A DNA stretch of 64,000 bases from Aradus depressus. Taxonomy: Eukaryota > Arthropoda > Insecta > Hemiptera > Aradidae. The notes under the pieces were generated by a model. The model was not told the origin of the DNA. It did no database searches and saw only the letters and a list, made by a program, of their open reading frames with translations. The stretch is from the NCBI GenBank assembly GCA_963662175.1, contig OY759217.1, forward strand, positions 12,650,562 through 12,714,561, given 5' to 3'. Each line of letters opens with the position of its first letter. Position 1 is the first letter of the stretch. The translations under genes were made by a program, and so were the position numbers. Of the stretch, positions 43,292 to 53,639 are shown piece by piece.

Positions 43292-43347
43292 CCCTAACCA
43301 TCCCTAACCAATTATTTTATTTTCACCAATTATTGGTGAAAATAAAA
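43292..43347. repeat. Short direct repeat and second hairpin
   Basis: 'ccctaaccat' is directly repeated. It is followed by a 16-bp perfect inverted repeat (43315-43330 and 43332-43347, 'ttttattttcaccaat') with a single-base loop. Confidence 0.75.
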
Positions 43348-43429
43348 ATGAAAGGAAAATATGATATATTTTGAGACTAAAAGGCTTTTAATATTATCTG
43401 ATATAATAACCTCAATTCTATGAATCATT

Positions 43430-43640
43430 CTATATTCAGTTTTTACCGGAATATCATATTTAACGATACCTAGATTCCAAAAAAAAGTCTGTGAACACGA
43501 TAACTCCCGGTAGAATGAATTTATCGACACGAAACTTTACATGTGTACTCAGAGCCCCATAAGAACGACTCCTTTAGATTTTCAGTCAAATCGGCCAAAG
43601 GAATCGAGGATATTAGGGGGGGCTTAATACAAAAATAGTT
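43430..43640 (+). repeat. Family F forward copy, near-duplicate of 42.46 kb
   Basis: Differs from 42458-42697 by only a few bases over ~210 bp, but has 7 G (43616-43622) where the other has 26. Confidence 0.8.
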
Positions 43641-43784
43641 TTCAGAATAATAGTTTACAGATTTGAGACTTTTCCAAAGAATATATAAAACATTTCTGTA
43701 AAAAAAATGAAAGTAACTCTCAAAATTAGACAATGAAAACCGCTGATGTCAAATGAATTTTATGAGGATAGAGGAATGGGAGAG

Positions 43785-43855
43785 GACGGAGGGGGAGGTG
43801 ATCTGTAAAATCTGTGTTGGTATAAGAAAATCCTATTATGGTAATGAAATCCAAT
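43785..43855 (+). repeat. Family L short repeat
   Basis: 'gggggaggtgatctgtaaaa' then 'ctgtgttggtataagaaaat'. Confidence 0.45.
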
Positions 43856-43859
43856 GCTA

Positions 43860-44138
43860 ATCGACCTTTTGGGCTAAAATCAATAGTTGAATTATATAGG
43901 GGCTCCTAAGTACTCATATTAAATCATACCCCGATGTGGCTGAAAATCAATGTGTCATTCTTATGAGGTTCTGAATATATATATAAAACTTCGTGTTGAT
44001 ACATTCATTCTATCGGGAGTTATCGTGTTCATAGCAGAGAGAAAAATTTCTTTTTGTCGTATATGAAAATTCTGAACATATGAAATTTCTAACAGATTAC
44101 ATAACTTCCCGTATACCTTCGTATAGTTCGGGAAGTAA
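43860..44138 (-). repeat. Family F reverse copy, partial
   Basis: 'gctaaaatcaatagttgaat', 'gtgttgatacattcattcta', 'tcgggagttatcgtgttcat', 'ttcgtatagttcgggaagta'. 44139-44730 holds no gene I recognise. Confidence 0.7.
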
Positions 44139-44734
44139 AAGAATGACTTATTCGGTTTACGTTTTCCAATGTAATTTCAAGTGGGGAGGACGCCAAAAAA
44201 TTGAAGTTGCCTTTCTTCTCAACCACATTTAAAAAAGAAGAACTTAGAAGAAATAGCTCCAAATGGTTGAAAGAAACAAATCACAATGATTGGAGGAGCA
44301 GGAGCGAGTACACATTGGAGGGTGCCCAGATAAGATGGTGCCCCACTAACGACATACACAGATATAGAGACCGAGGGGGGCCCATTCCCATTTAACATTA
44401 TTTATAGACTTTAATTTGCATGGGGGCACAATAAAAGTGGAGGGCGCCCCAGGATTGTGTTTTGACAAACAGCCACTATGGGGCTGGAGACGGGCAAAAA
44501 CTTTAAAACTGGCTCTTCTCTCCTTCTTAGCTTCCAATTCACAATGAACCACAGCGTTCTACATTCTGAGGGGGGACAATGCACAATGATTCGGAAACGA
44601 GAAAATATAACCAAGTTATTAATTAATTAACCACTTTTTATTAATTTTTAAATATGATTGAAATAGAGTGTTTTTTTATAAATAAATTAAAAAAATTAAT
44701 GGTAGGATAAAGCGAAAGGGGAATCACAGAATCA

Positions 44735-45000
44735 TTTCCTGGCTACACACATTTTTGTTTTAATTCTGAAAAATGCATTGAATCAAGAATAAATTGTCGA
44801 ATGCGGAAGTCATTAATATTGTTGTGAATGTTTTGGTCAGATGGCATAAAATCGTAGAAAAATAAAAAATAGCCGGCACTCATTTTGCCCTCAATAAAAT
44901 TTATGTCTACTTATGTTCAATAGAATCGTCGGCATCGTTTGCAAACGATTGAGCAATGGGATTGGTTGAATTTTTAAAAACGGCCATTCGAATCCACTCC
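44735..45000 (-). repeat. Family I dispersed repeat, reverse
   Basis: 'tttcctggctacacacattt', 'gaaaaatgcattgaatcaag', 'tagaatcgtcggcatcgttt', 'gagcaatgggattggttgaa'. Confidence 0.7.
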
Positions 45001-45054
45001 ACCTGGCTAGAGTCTGGTTGAAGGAAGACTGAATTATAATATTTAATTATCCCT

Positions 45055-45195
45055 TGTTACAATACTTCATGGGGCATTCTGACATTTTTCTCCGTATCTG
45101 TAGTTTGTTACTTCCCAACTTACGAACTCGATGCTACGTTTTCTCCTGAATTTCTTGTTATCCGACTTCATGTTTCAAAAACTAAAAAAAAAATG
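45055..45195 (+). repeat. Family F terminal fragment
   Basis: 'gtatctgtagtttgttactt', 'cccaacttacgaactcgatg' and 'tcctgaatttcttgttatcc': the reverse complement of 14.40-14.56 kb, including the unit-specific flank. F and I are therefore linked in the same order at both sites. Confidence 0.65.
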
Positions 45196-45476
45196 TAATC
45201 TGGGCCTTACAGGTCTTTCGTATACCAATCACGCTTACAGATCCACTCTCTTTGCCCCCTTTTTTACCTAGTAAAAATCGAACTATTTTCAATCTGGAAA
45301 CTGCGTTTGCCTCAGCATGATGATCAAAATGAAGGGTCGATCAACTTTTATTTGTAGAACTATTGGTAATGAGAAGTTTTGATGCAAAATTGTTATTAAT
45401 TAAATTTTTGAAAAATCTGAGCATGTAGACATGTGCAGAAAAAAATCATGAAGTAAACACACTTTTCACATTCGTA

Positions 45477-45499
45477 CCCCCCCCCCCCCCCCCCCCCCC
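45477..45499. repeat. Poly(C) tract, 23 nt
   Basis: Uninterrupted C run. Confidence 0.8.
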
Positions 45500-45716
45500 T
45501 GGATTCGAACTTACCCAATTTTGTGCTTTATTTAAGTACCAATGTTCTATATGAGTAATTTTGATCGATAGGTCGAACAAGCTAGGTTTCTAGGACCTGA
45601 GATCAGTATTTTCGAAAAAAATGAAAAAAATACTAGTAACTAGATGACAATAAAAATAATGAATAACCAGTATCTAGTAGTAATTTGTATCATTACGCCC
45701 AATGTCAAGAATTTAG

Positions 45717-45838
45717 TTATTGGTGTTCATGCCCGGGGGCTTTAACTATGAGGTCATATCACCCGAGCGCACTTTCGTTCCTCTGGAGGACATGAACCCG
45801 AACTCAACTGTAGCAGTCCTAAATTTTGCCTAACCTAC
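45717..45838 (-). repeat. SINE-A tail half
   Basis: 'gttcatgcccgggggcttta', 'atgaggtcatatcacccgag', 'cctctggaggacatgaaccc', 'gtcctaaattttgcctaacc'. Head and half the body are absent. Confidence 0.75.
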
Positions 45839-45849
45839 TGATATACATA

Positions 45850-46235
45850 TTATGTCAGAAATTCGAGTTTTCTCCGGAATTTAAGGTTTTTTGGTAGAAT
45901 TTTGATAGAATGAATGTATTAACACGAAATTTTAAATGGACCCATAAGGATGACAAAATTGATTTCAGCCAAATTTTTCAAATAGGGGATTAGAGGGAAG
46001 CTTAACACAAAAATTAACTACCGATGTAATGAATGTATCGACATGAAATTCAGTATGAGGATTCAAAAGCTGCTATGAATGTAAACTATTGATTCGTACA
46101 CCAAACTGTTGATTAATTTTGGAGCGAGAGCGAACACTTAATTGATTAATTAGTCGGAAAATATGTTATTTCGGTGAAAAATCAACATCAAATTTCTGAC
46201 CGATTATATAACTTCCTCTATACCTTGGAAAAAAA
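45850..46235 (+). repeat. Family F forward copy with reverse end (fold-back)
   Basis: Forward F up to 'cgaacacttaattgattaat' (46145), then reverse F end 'tttctgaccgattatataac', 'ttcctctataccttgg'. Both internal motifs present. Confidence 0.7.
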
Positions 46236-46596
46236 AAAAATTAAAGTAATTGATACACTGGAACTCATTCAACTAATGTTATTTTTCGTATTTTTTCCCC
46301 CCAAAAATTCACTCTACGAATAACCCTTCAAACAGAAACAATAACAGAAGAAAAAAAAAAAAACCTAATCCATTTCGAAGGATGTCAAAACAGAGAGAAA
46401 ATTTGACTTGGGGGCTCGATTCTGGCATTCCAGCGGATACTAATCTTCCAAATGGGAAGAAGAGACCACGTCAATATTTGTACAGTCGAGAGAAGAGGGG
46501 GTCAGGCGTGAGGCTAGGGCCCCCCCAAAAACAATTTCAATTTATAAATTGGCTATAATACCCGACTACAATCCGGTTAGGAAGTAATACACTAAT

Positions 46597-46632
46597 GGGG
46601 GGGGGGGGGGGGGGGGAAGGGGGGGGGGGGGG
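46597..46632. repeat. Poly(G) tracts (20 and 14 nt)
   Basis: Two G runs separated by AA. A family L-like segment ('gtgattggtctgtacag') follows. 46236-46596 and 46640-46940 hold no gene. Confidence 0.8.
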
Positions 46633-46945
46633 TGAGAGCTGGAATGTGATTGGTCTGTACAGATCCGGCTAAGGGTGTCCAGAAAAAAAAGAAGTCCTGC
46701 CTCGTTTGTAACCAAATGATAAATCTTTTTTTTTTTTTAAAAAGAAGCTGAGGAGAAAATACAAATCATTATACTAATGAACTAATTTGTAGGCGCTCCT
46801 AAATATACTTAGATTTACCTTCGTTTAATTATAAACAAAATTAGAGTAAATATTTTTAGAAAGAAAAAGCAAAACGAAAGAATTCATCTTCAAAAACAAT
46901 GTTTAAATTCACCTGATGAATTATTTATATATTTATTTATATTTA

Positions 46946-46998
46946 CTTCCCCAGCTCTACACAGTATAGGGGAAGGTATATAATCTGTTTATAGCCTT
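46946..46998 (+). repeat. Family F 5' end
   Basis: 'tacttccccagctctacaca' then 'gtataggggaaggtatataa'. Confidence 0.65.
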
Positions 46999-47160
46999 TC
47001 ATTATTTTACTATACACGGTGAGTTATGATCAATTGTGGAGCGGTAACAGCGAGAGACTGCCCCAACGCTTAGTACACCATATGGCCCAATACTAGTGAT
47101 TGGATAAAGTAGCAGCCACCATCTGTTACTGCTAATTTTTAAATAGCACTTACAAATAAC

Positions 47161-48051
47161 AGGTTGTATTAATTAAAGAAATAATGTTTTAAATTATTAA
47201 TAATTTAAAACATTATTTCTTAATAATGTTTAAAAAAATAATAATCATTGATAATAAATAAACAAATAATAAAATTACCACATTTCCTGTTGAAATTATA
47301 GCTGGTCTTCTACTAAATTTTGATTTCTAAAGTACCTAGTTTGTGAAAAGGGCACTGAAAAAATATCGAAAGTTGAAGACGTGCAATTTTGCATAAAGTG
47401 AACTTATTTTTTAAAAAATGTCAACTAATAATTATTTCAATCGGATTTCTTTTAAAGATAATAATGAGATGCCATATTGTTTCTTTTTTTTTAATGTTAT
47501 ATCTAATCCAAAGGTATAAATTATCTTACTGGGTTCACAGGGAAAATGAATAGCATAGAATAAGAGAACAAACATTGGATTTATTTAACATTAATCTACA
47601 TTATAAATTGAATAACTAATATTGAAAAATAAAAATAATAAAATTATTTACAAAAATAAATCTTACGAACTAATTACTTAAAACTATATCAGTCTTTTTT
47701 CTGTTTTATAGTGGCTACTATTTACAATTCTTTTATTTTTTGGGCATATATACATATAAATAAAAAGTACCTTTTCTCTTCTACGTACTTCCAATGTTAT
47801 AATTTTCACTCCTACATCTCCTCTACATCTTCTCTCGCTCAGACTGGTTCACGTCTTTTTTGTTCTCCATTCATTGGTTGTTCACATTTTGTTTTAAAAC
47901 AAAATGCGACTAGTCCATCTTTCGTATAACTATAATTCACTAATTAAGTTGCTTCACTCCTAACAGCTGTTTTTATACAAACAATAATAATAATTGATTT
48001 TATAATATATTAATAATCTTAATGTGTGTAAATTTTTTTACATCACAAGGT
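47161..48051 (-). mobile_element. Solo-LTR-like element with 4-bp TSD AGGT
   Basis: 883-bp unit (47165-48047) starting TGTATT and ending ATCACA, flanked by AGGT on both sides. Relatives at 33.9, 56.0 and 60.7 kb share the TG...CA ends and the interior. 5'-TG...CA-3' ends with a 4-bp duplication are the signature of a solo LTR, of Gypsy type by duplication length. Near its start is a perfect 46-bp palindrome (47176-47221). Transcription direction is not decided; strand follows the TGTGATGT end. Confidence 0.8.
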
Positions 48052-48267
48052 ACAAATGTAAAACTGCTATTTTAGGAATGACAGAGTGGAACAACGGAAC
48101 AGTGAATTTTCTGGGTGGCAGACTTAACAATATACTAGCAGTTCAAAAGTATTCGTCCTTTTATAGTATCTGTAGTCAAGTTGTAAGACTTGAGATATCT
48201 CTCTACCCCTCTTTTTACATATAATATTGAAATAATATTGTTTTCTTTATACTTTCTAATCTACTTT

Positions 48268-48738
48268 AGTTTACTTGATGCTATACGAAGAATGGGGGAA
48301 GTTATGTAATCGGTCAAAAAGTCGATGCCGACATTTCAACGAAATTTCAGTTTTCCGACCGACTATTGCCAAAAGTGAAAAAAAAAAAAAAAAATGCTGT
48401 GCGTCTGTGAACACGATAAAATTTCATATGTGTGTTCATAACTCTATAAGGATGTCCCTATTGATTTGCAGCTCAGCTTTCGTAGATATTCATCCTATTA
48501 TTTTTCATCAGGATCAGCTGAAAGGAATGGGGTGAATCAGAGGCGGCTCAACACAAAAAACCCAATAACTGCCGATGTAATGAATGTATCGACACAAAAT
48601 TTAGTATGAGTATTTAGGAGCCCCTATGTAACTATTAAATATTAGCGCAAATGGTCGACTGGTTTTGGAGGGGGGAGCAAAAAGTGAATTGATTAATTCG
48701 TTATGGGGAAGTACATAGCCGGTGATTTACAAAATATA
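48268..48738 (+). repeat. Family F forward copy, full
   Basis: From 'gatgctatacgaagaatggg' and 'gttatgtaatcggtcaaaaa' to 'atggggaagtacatagccgg' and 'tgatttac'. The middle has an insertion or divergence around 'gcagctcagctttcgtagat'. 48739-49075 holds no gene. Confidence 0.8.
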
Positions 48739-49077
48739 TGAGAAATATGTTTCACAGTAAAAAATTCAATTGTAAATTTACTCCAGGTAAGAGACGTTAC
48801 AATATATAGGCCACTCTACCTGTGAGGAGTCGAAAAGAAGAGACACCTGCCCCTGGAGTCCCCAGTAAGTGCATTAGTACTCCTGTTGTCAACATTAGAC
48901 GGCTAGCGGTAGTGAGGTGACAAGGAGGACACCCTCCTGTATTATTGAGTCCTCACCCGACCCCACCCAACATCCTCTATATATTTTATGATTAGCGAGA
49001 GACCAGCCATTACCCCCACTCCTCCACTCCTGATTACGACTTAATACAAGTAAATGCACATTGCGTGTCGTGCCATA

Positions 49078-49095
49078 CCCCCCCCCCCCCCCCCC
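49078..49095. repeat. Poly(C) tract, 18 nt
   Basis: C run followed by a C-rich stretch to about 49190. Confidence 0.8.
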
Positions 49096-49287
49096 ACTCT
49101 CAGTTTTTAGCCACCCCCCTCCCTACCTGCCCCGACCCTTGTCCACTCTCTCACCCCCTCACCCCCACCCCCCTGCCCTTTACACCCATTACCTATAACA
49201 ATGGGCTTAATGGGACGTAAAAATGTCGAGCGAAAGAGGCTGAGAGAGCCAGGTTTTTGGTCCACCGGCATCAACAACATGCATTCA

Positions 49288-49820
49288 TCAGCTTATATGA
49301 ATCCAAAAACGTTATTTGATACAAAGTTTTCATTTTTATTTTTCGGGCAGAGTTCCTCCACACCTTATGTTTGTTATTGTTTTATTAATTCATTTATAAT
49401 TTTTTATTTATTCATTTATGTATTTATTTTATTTTTTATATATTCTTGTTTTATTTTTATTTTCTATATCTCGCAAATTGGGACCTGATGAAGGGACGTA
49501 AGAACGTCCCAAAACATCGTTGGGATAAAGACACTTCCGAAGAGTTTTTTGAAAAAAGTTATCTTAATTTTTAATAAATTGAAAAATGTGTCTACTTATT
49601 ATAAATGTATCTATGTATTTTTAAGTATTTATTTATTCAGTTGTTATTAATTTAATTTTACTTTTTTTAATAGTTTTTTTATTACTAATGATCAGTGTGT
49701 TAGAATCAAGTAGTTATAAATCTGATTTATAAGCTATCTTAATGTATAAATAGTTTTGACGTATCTTATTCCCATGTATTGGTTTAACGGAAATAAATTT
49801 ATTATTATTATTATTATAGA
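49288..49820 (+). mobile_element. LINE 3' end, copy 1
   Basis: ~530 bp shared with 52.08-52.68 kb: 'tccaaaaacgttatttgata', 'gcagagttcctccacacctt', 'attgggacctgatgaaggga', 'cacttccgaagagttttttg', 'taagctatcttaatgtataa', 'ggtttaacggaaataaattt' and a (TTA)n tail. The AATAAA plus microsatellite end is typical of several LINE clades; no coding sequence is retained. A CUGAUGA-stem-AAAAC motif lies at 49485-49515. Confidence 0.7.
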
Positions 49821-50084
49821 AACGTGCATCATATCATTTTCTGATATTTCAACACGACCGAGATAATGAAACAGTAGTTTATATTTCACAATCATGTTTT
49901 TAGTTTATGTTTAATAAAACAATAAATAACAATCACGTACCATACACAAAATAGTATGTATAACAAAATAATCAACACAAATTTAAATAAACAATTAAAA
50001 TGTTCATGAGTCTAGTCACCCAGTCTTATACAATAAGTAACAGTAAGTAAGTATCCTCAATTAAATAAGCCTCAAGCGGGGGCC

Positions 50085-50287
50085 ATGGTGGCCGTGCGGG
50101 CTAGAGCGTAGGGCTTTGGTCGCATGGTCTCACCATGGTTTGCGGGTTCGAATCCCGTCCGGCAGTGAGTTTTATTTCGTAGATAGAACTGCCTCCTGGG
50201 GGCATGGATTATCTTAAATAACTAGATTAATACATTAACAAATGGCTAATGTGGTGTCTGCCGAGGCCAAAAAAAAAAAAAAAAAAT
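50085..50287 (+). repeat. SINE-B: tRNA-derived SINE with poly(A) tail
   Basis: Head 'ggccatggtggccgtgcggg' with 'ctagagcgtagggc' as A-box region and a canonical B box GGGTTCGAATCCCG at about 50140. It is followed by an unrelated ~90-bp body and a 17-nt A run ending at 50287. Unlike SINE-A in head, body and tail. A single copy was seen in the window. It could derive from a tRNA with a long variable arm, but it does not fold into an intact tRNA by eye. The 135-codon frame starting inside it is spurious; 50290-51075 has no gene. Confidence 0.65.
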
Positions 50288-51080
50288 CATTCGGAGTTTT
50301 TGGGAAAGATTTTAAAATTGCCGCGCGTTTTTTTGTGACACCCACGACGATGCGTTCGCTAAACTCTCATAATTCGCCGATTGGCAGCATTCTTGGAGTC
50401 CAAACTTTAAGAAAGCGTAATTTGTATCTGAATAACTTTGACTGGGAACTGAAGCTGTTGTTTGCCTGTGGTGGAGTTGTCGTTATATATTATAATTTTT
50501 TTAAATCACACTTTTCTGGGGGGGAGGTGGGGGGGGGATCGGGCATTCTGGGCAGGAACAACAAAGATGATGATATCCTATATGAGGCTGTTGAAATGGA
50601 CCATGGGGGGGATTATTGGTGGAGACGACTGAGGAAGGAAGGAAACTAGGGACTGCGGACTAGGACCCAGGACCAGGAGCACAATAGTCGTGGAAACTGG
50701 GAGTTTCTATTGTGGACGGGGAGGGGGGAGGGACAACTTGGAGAGAAGCACACCGGGGCTTTTCAGACTATTTCCCACTTAGCAAGTTTAGCATTCCGGC
50801 CTCTCTCGCTCCAACTCTCCCATTGTATCCATTCATAACTGATAACATCCATTGAAACGATTAGACCGCTCCCATTAGTCTTCAGTTAAGGGTTTAATTT
50901 GGTAAAATACTGAAGAGGAAGCGAACTCCAAAGTTGGGGAAACAGCTTATTGAACACTCAACTAAGTATTGATAGAACTTTATCTGAATCAGAAATGATA
51001 ACGTCACCTGTATCAGGTGTAATGCTAGGGCGATAACTAACTCAGTTCGGGGAAACACAGGAACCTCCGACATTCATATA

Positions 51081-51821
51081 CAGTGGAATCCCGATATTTC
51101 GGGATATTCGTATCCCGATTATTCGTATTTCCGGCTAATTCGTACAAATTTTCAGGTCCCCAGAGAAAATCCCGATAAGTGGTATAAAAACAATGCATTT
51201 CGGACCCCTCGGTAATTCGTATTATTTTTATGCTCGAGGTCACTTAAAACGTCTTATAATTCGTATTATTTTTATGCTCGAGGTCACTTAAAACGTCTTA
51301 TAATTCGTATTTCCAGCTTAAAAACCTCGTTAATCCGTACTGTTTTCAAGAGGGGGAGAGAGGACAGTGGGAGACGAGAGAGCAGAATGAGTGCGAGATA
51401 AATGTTTTCTAGGAAATCACGTAATTCCTACAGAACCAAAGGGGAGAGCGAGTGAGAAAGACAAGTTTTCTATGAAATCTCATGTAATTCGTACTCCTTT
51501 CACTGAAAGGAAATGAGAGGAGAGGGGGAAAGTTTTAGCAATTTTATTGATCTTTTCTAACATTTTTTCGAACAAATGTTTGATTGGTGTTTATTTAATG
51601 TAGAACATATGTACATATTGTTTATTGTATAGTTTAGTATAAAGCAGTGTTTATTGCATAGTTTTTATTCTTACCACATTGTACATACTTCTTAATACAT
51701 ACATGTTTGCGTTAATGCTTTTTTTAATTTTTTTTATTTTGTACTCCCGATAATTGGTAATCCCGATAATTCGTACCAAACCTTCAGTCCCTTGACCATA
51801 CGAATTATCGGGATTCTACTG
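51081..51821. mobile_element. Pogo/Tigger-like MITE with TA target duplication
   Basis: The left end CAGTGGAATCCCGATA and the right end, reading inward on the other strand, CAGTAGAATCCCGATAATTC form ~20-bp TIRs. TA flanks both sides (51079-51080, 51822-51823). CAGT-starting ends with TA duplication fit the pogo/Tigger branch of Tc1-mariner. 741 bp, no transposase, so it is non-autonomous. The interior repeats 'aattcgta' many times. Confidence 0.8.
51205..51300. repeat. 47-bp tandem duplication inside the MITE
   Basis: 'taattcgtattatttttatg' plus 'ctcgaggtcacttaaaacgt' occurs twice in succession with no difference. Confidence 0.8.
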
Positions 51822-51825
51822 TATA

Positions 51826-51975
51826 CACTTACTGAGCTCAAGATCGCGGGTTCGAAACCCGGCTAAGGCCCTTTTTTTATGTGGTGAAAAAACCTTGAGC
51901 ATGCCGTCCTTCGGATATGTCGTTAAGCGATGTTCCCGAGCCTGACTTATAGATTAATAAAAATTTAGGATCCCC
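51826..51975 (+). repeat. SINE-A, 5'- and 3'-shortened
   Basis: Begins within the head ('cttactgagctcaagatcgc', B box GGGTTCGAAACCC). Continues with 'accttgagcatgccgtcctt', 'gtcgttaagcgatgttcccg' and 'agattaataaaaatttagga'. It starts just after the MITE's right TA, but no matching head was found left of the MITE. Confidence 0.8.
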
Positions 51976-52077
51976 GTTGTATTTAAGCCACGAAGTAAAT
52001 TGGTAAATTGATTTGTGTTATCGGAATTTTATTCTCACTGTTCAAAAAGAATAATATAATCACAATAAAGAATCGTG

Positions 52078-52680
52078 TTTTATATCCAAAAACATTATTT
52101 GATACAAAGCTTTCATTTTTATTTTTTGGGCAGAGTTCCTCCACACCTTAAAGGTCAGTCCAATGGACGTTATTGTTTTATTTATTCATTTATAATTTTT
52201 TATTTATTTAATTTTTTATACATTCATTTATAATTGATTAATCTATATATAAATATGTATATTATTTTTCATATATTGTTATAGTTACATTGTTTTCTAT
52301 ATCTCGCACATTGGGACCTGATGAAGTGACGTAGAACGTCCCGAAACAGCGTTGGAATAAAAACACTTCCGAAGAGTTTTTTGAAAAATAGTTATCTTAA
52401 TTTTTATTAAATTGAAAAATGTGTCTACTTATTATAAATGTATCTTTAATTAAGTTTGTTTATGTACTCATATATTTTTAAGTATTTATTTGTTCAGTTT
52501 TTATTAATTTCATTTAACTTTTTTTAATAGTTTTGTTATTACTACTAATAAAACGTGTGTTAGACTCAAGTAGTTATAAATCTAATTTATAAGCTATCTT
52601 AATGTATAAATTCTTTTGACGTATCCTATTACCATGTATTGGTTTAACGGAAATAAATGTATTATTATTATTATTATCTT
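52078..52680 (+). mobile_element. LINE 3' end, copy 2
   Basis: Same unit as 49.29-49.82 kb with small indels. The block at 52318-52353 reads CUGAUGA, stem-loop, GAAAC-AGC-GUU. Ends 'ggtttaacggaaataaatgt' plus (ATT)n. Confidence 0.7.
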
Positions 52681-52749
52681 GAAATATGAAATCTATTGAT
52701 TCGCAAGATTACAATATTTCTTTATAACCAAAATATATGAAAGCAATAA

Positions 52750-52992
52750 AGTCGGTGAATCAACATTATATTATACTTCCCCAGCAAGAATTAATCAATA
52801 AGTTTTCGCTCTCCCTCCAAAGACAATCGACCGATTGACCTGAAACTCAATATTTGACTAACTAGTTTTTGAATCATCATACTCCTCTTCTCTCCTCTCA
52901 CCCTTCCCTTCGTCCATTTTTGCGGAAAATCAAAATGTGTCATCATTATGGGCTTTTGAATTTAAATATAAAATTTCATATCAATACATTCA
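52750..52992 (-). repeat. Family F reverse copy, truncated by a LINE
   Basis: 'gtcggtgaatcaacattata', 'tacttccccagcaagaatta', 'cgctctccctccaaagacaa', 'ttcatatcaatacattcaga'. The normal continuation ('tctatcgggagttatc') is missing. Confidence 0.75.
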
Positions 52993-52999
52993 GATTCTT

Positions 53000-53620
53000 C
53001 TAATATGCCTTTTAATTGGACCCTTGAACTAAGAAATAGCCTGTATTCTATAGGAGCTTATGACGTCTGGAAATCTCAAAATGCCAAAATTGTAGAAATT
53101 GAATTTAATAATTTAATCACTTCATTCCAAAATAATCTCATTAGTAAAGATGTTGAAAAAATCCACAACTCCAAGTATAACTTATATTATAGAAATATGT
53201 GCTCTTTTGGTTCTGTGAGTTGGCATATGTTATTTAATTGTCATATCAATAAAATTAGAGCAGTAGGTCAGTTACGTTTGGCTTCTAAACCCCATATCAG
53301 TTTGTATATAAATAAAGAAAAAATTATTTTTGAAAAGGATCAATGTAGATGTTGTTCTAGAGAACTCAAAGAATATATTGTTCATTTTTTATTAAACTGT
53401 CCTTTGTATAATAATATTAGAGAAAGATATTTATCTAAATATATTAAAAACTCTGATGAAGACGAAAGTAATATTATTAGAATATTAGAGATTGTTTCTA
53501 TAGAGCAAATTATTTATGTATATTACTATATTCTAAATGCTATTAATTTAAAAAAGCAAACATTATAAAAAATAAAATAAAAAATCTAACTTACAATAAA
53601 AAAAAAAAAAAAAAAAAGCC
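53000..53620 (+). mobile_element. 5'-truncated LINE with open C-terminal frame and poly(A)
   Basis: Carries the open frame described below, a short AT-rich 3' UTR and a ~20-nt A run ending near 53620. No clear target-site duplication was found. It lies against a broken F copy. Confidence 0.7.
53005..53568 (+). pseudogene. LINE ORF2 C-terminus, 187 open codons
   Basis: An uninterrupted frame with strong A/T codon bias. It contains YNLYYRNMCSFGSVSWHML, RAVGQLRLASKPHISLYI and a zinc-knuckle-like C-R-C-C-x(9)-H-F-L-L-N-C-P-L-Y near residues 113-135. That knuckle is common at the end of LINE ORF2 proteins, where nucleic-acid binding is presumed. No RT or endonuclease part is present, so it is a truncated copy. 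The ATG at 53005 is not necessarily a real start. Base composition is far more AT-rich than the R1-type copies at 1.6 and 34.7 kb. Confidence 0.65.
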
Positions 53621-53639
53621 AATGCGAAATTAATCAAAG

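Noticed and set aside
44346..44614. Overlapping minus-strand frames around 44.4 kb
   Set aside because: No family resemblance and no conserved motif; they overlap each other in different frames.
50242..50649. 135-codon plus-strand frame
   Set aside because: Starts inside SINE-B, runs through its poly(A) tail as poly-lysine and ends in a glycine-rich G-tract region.
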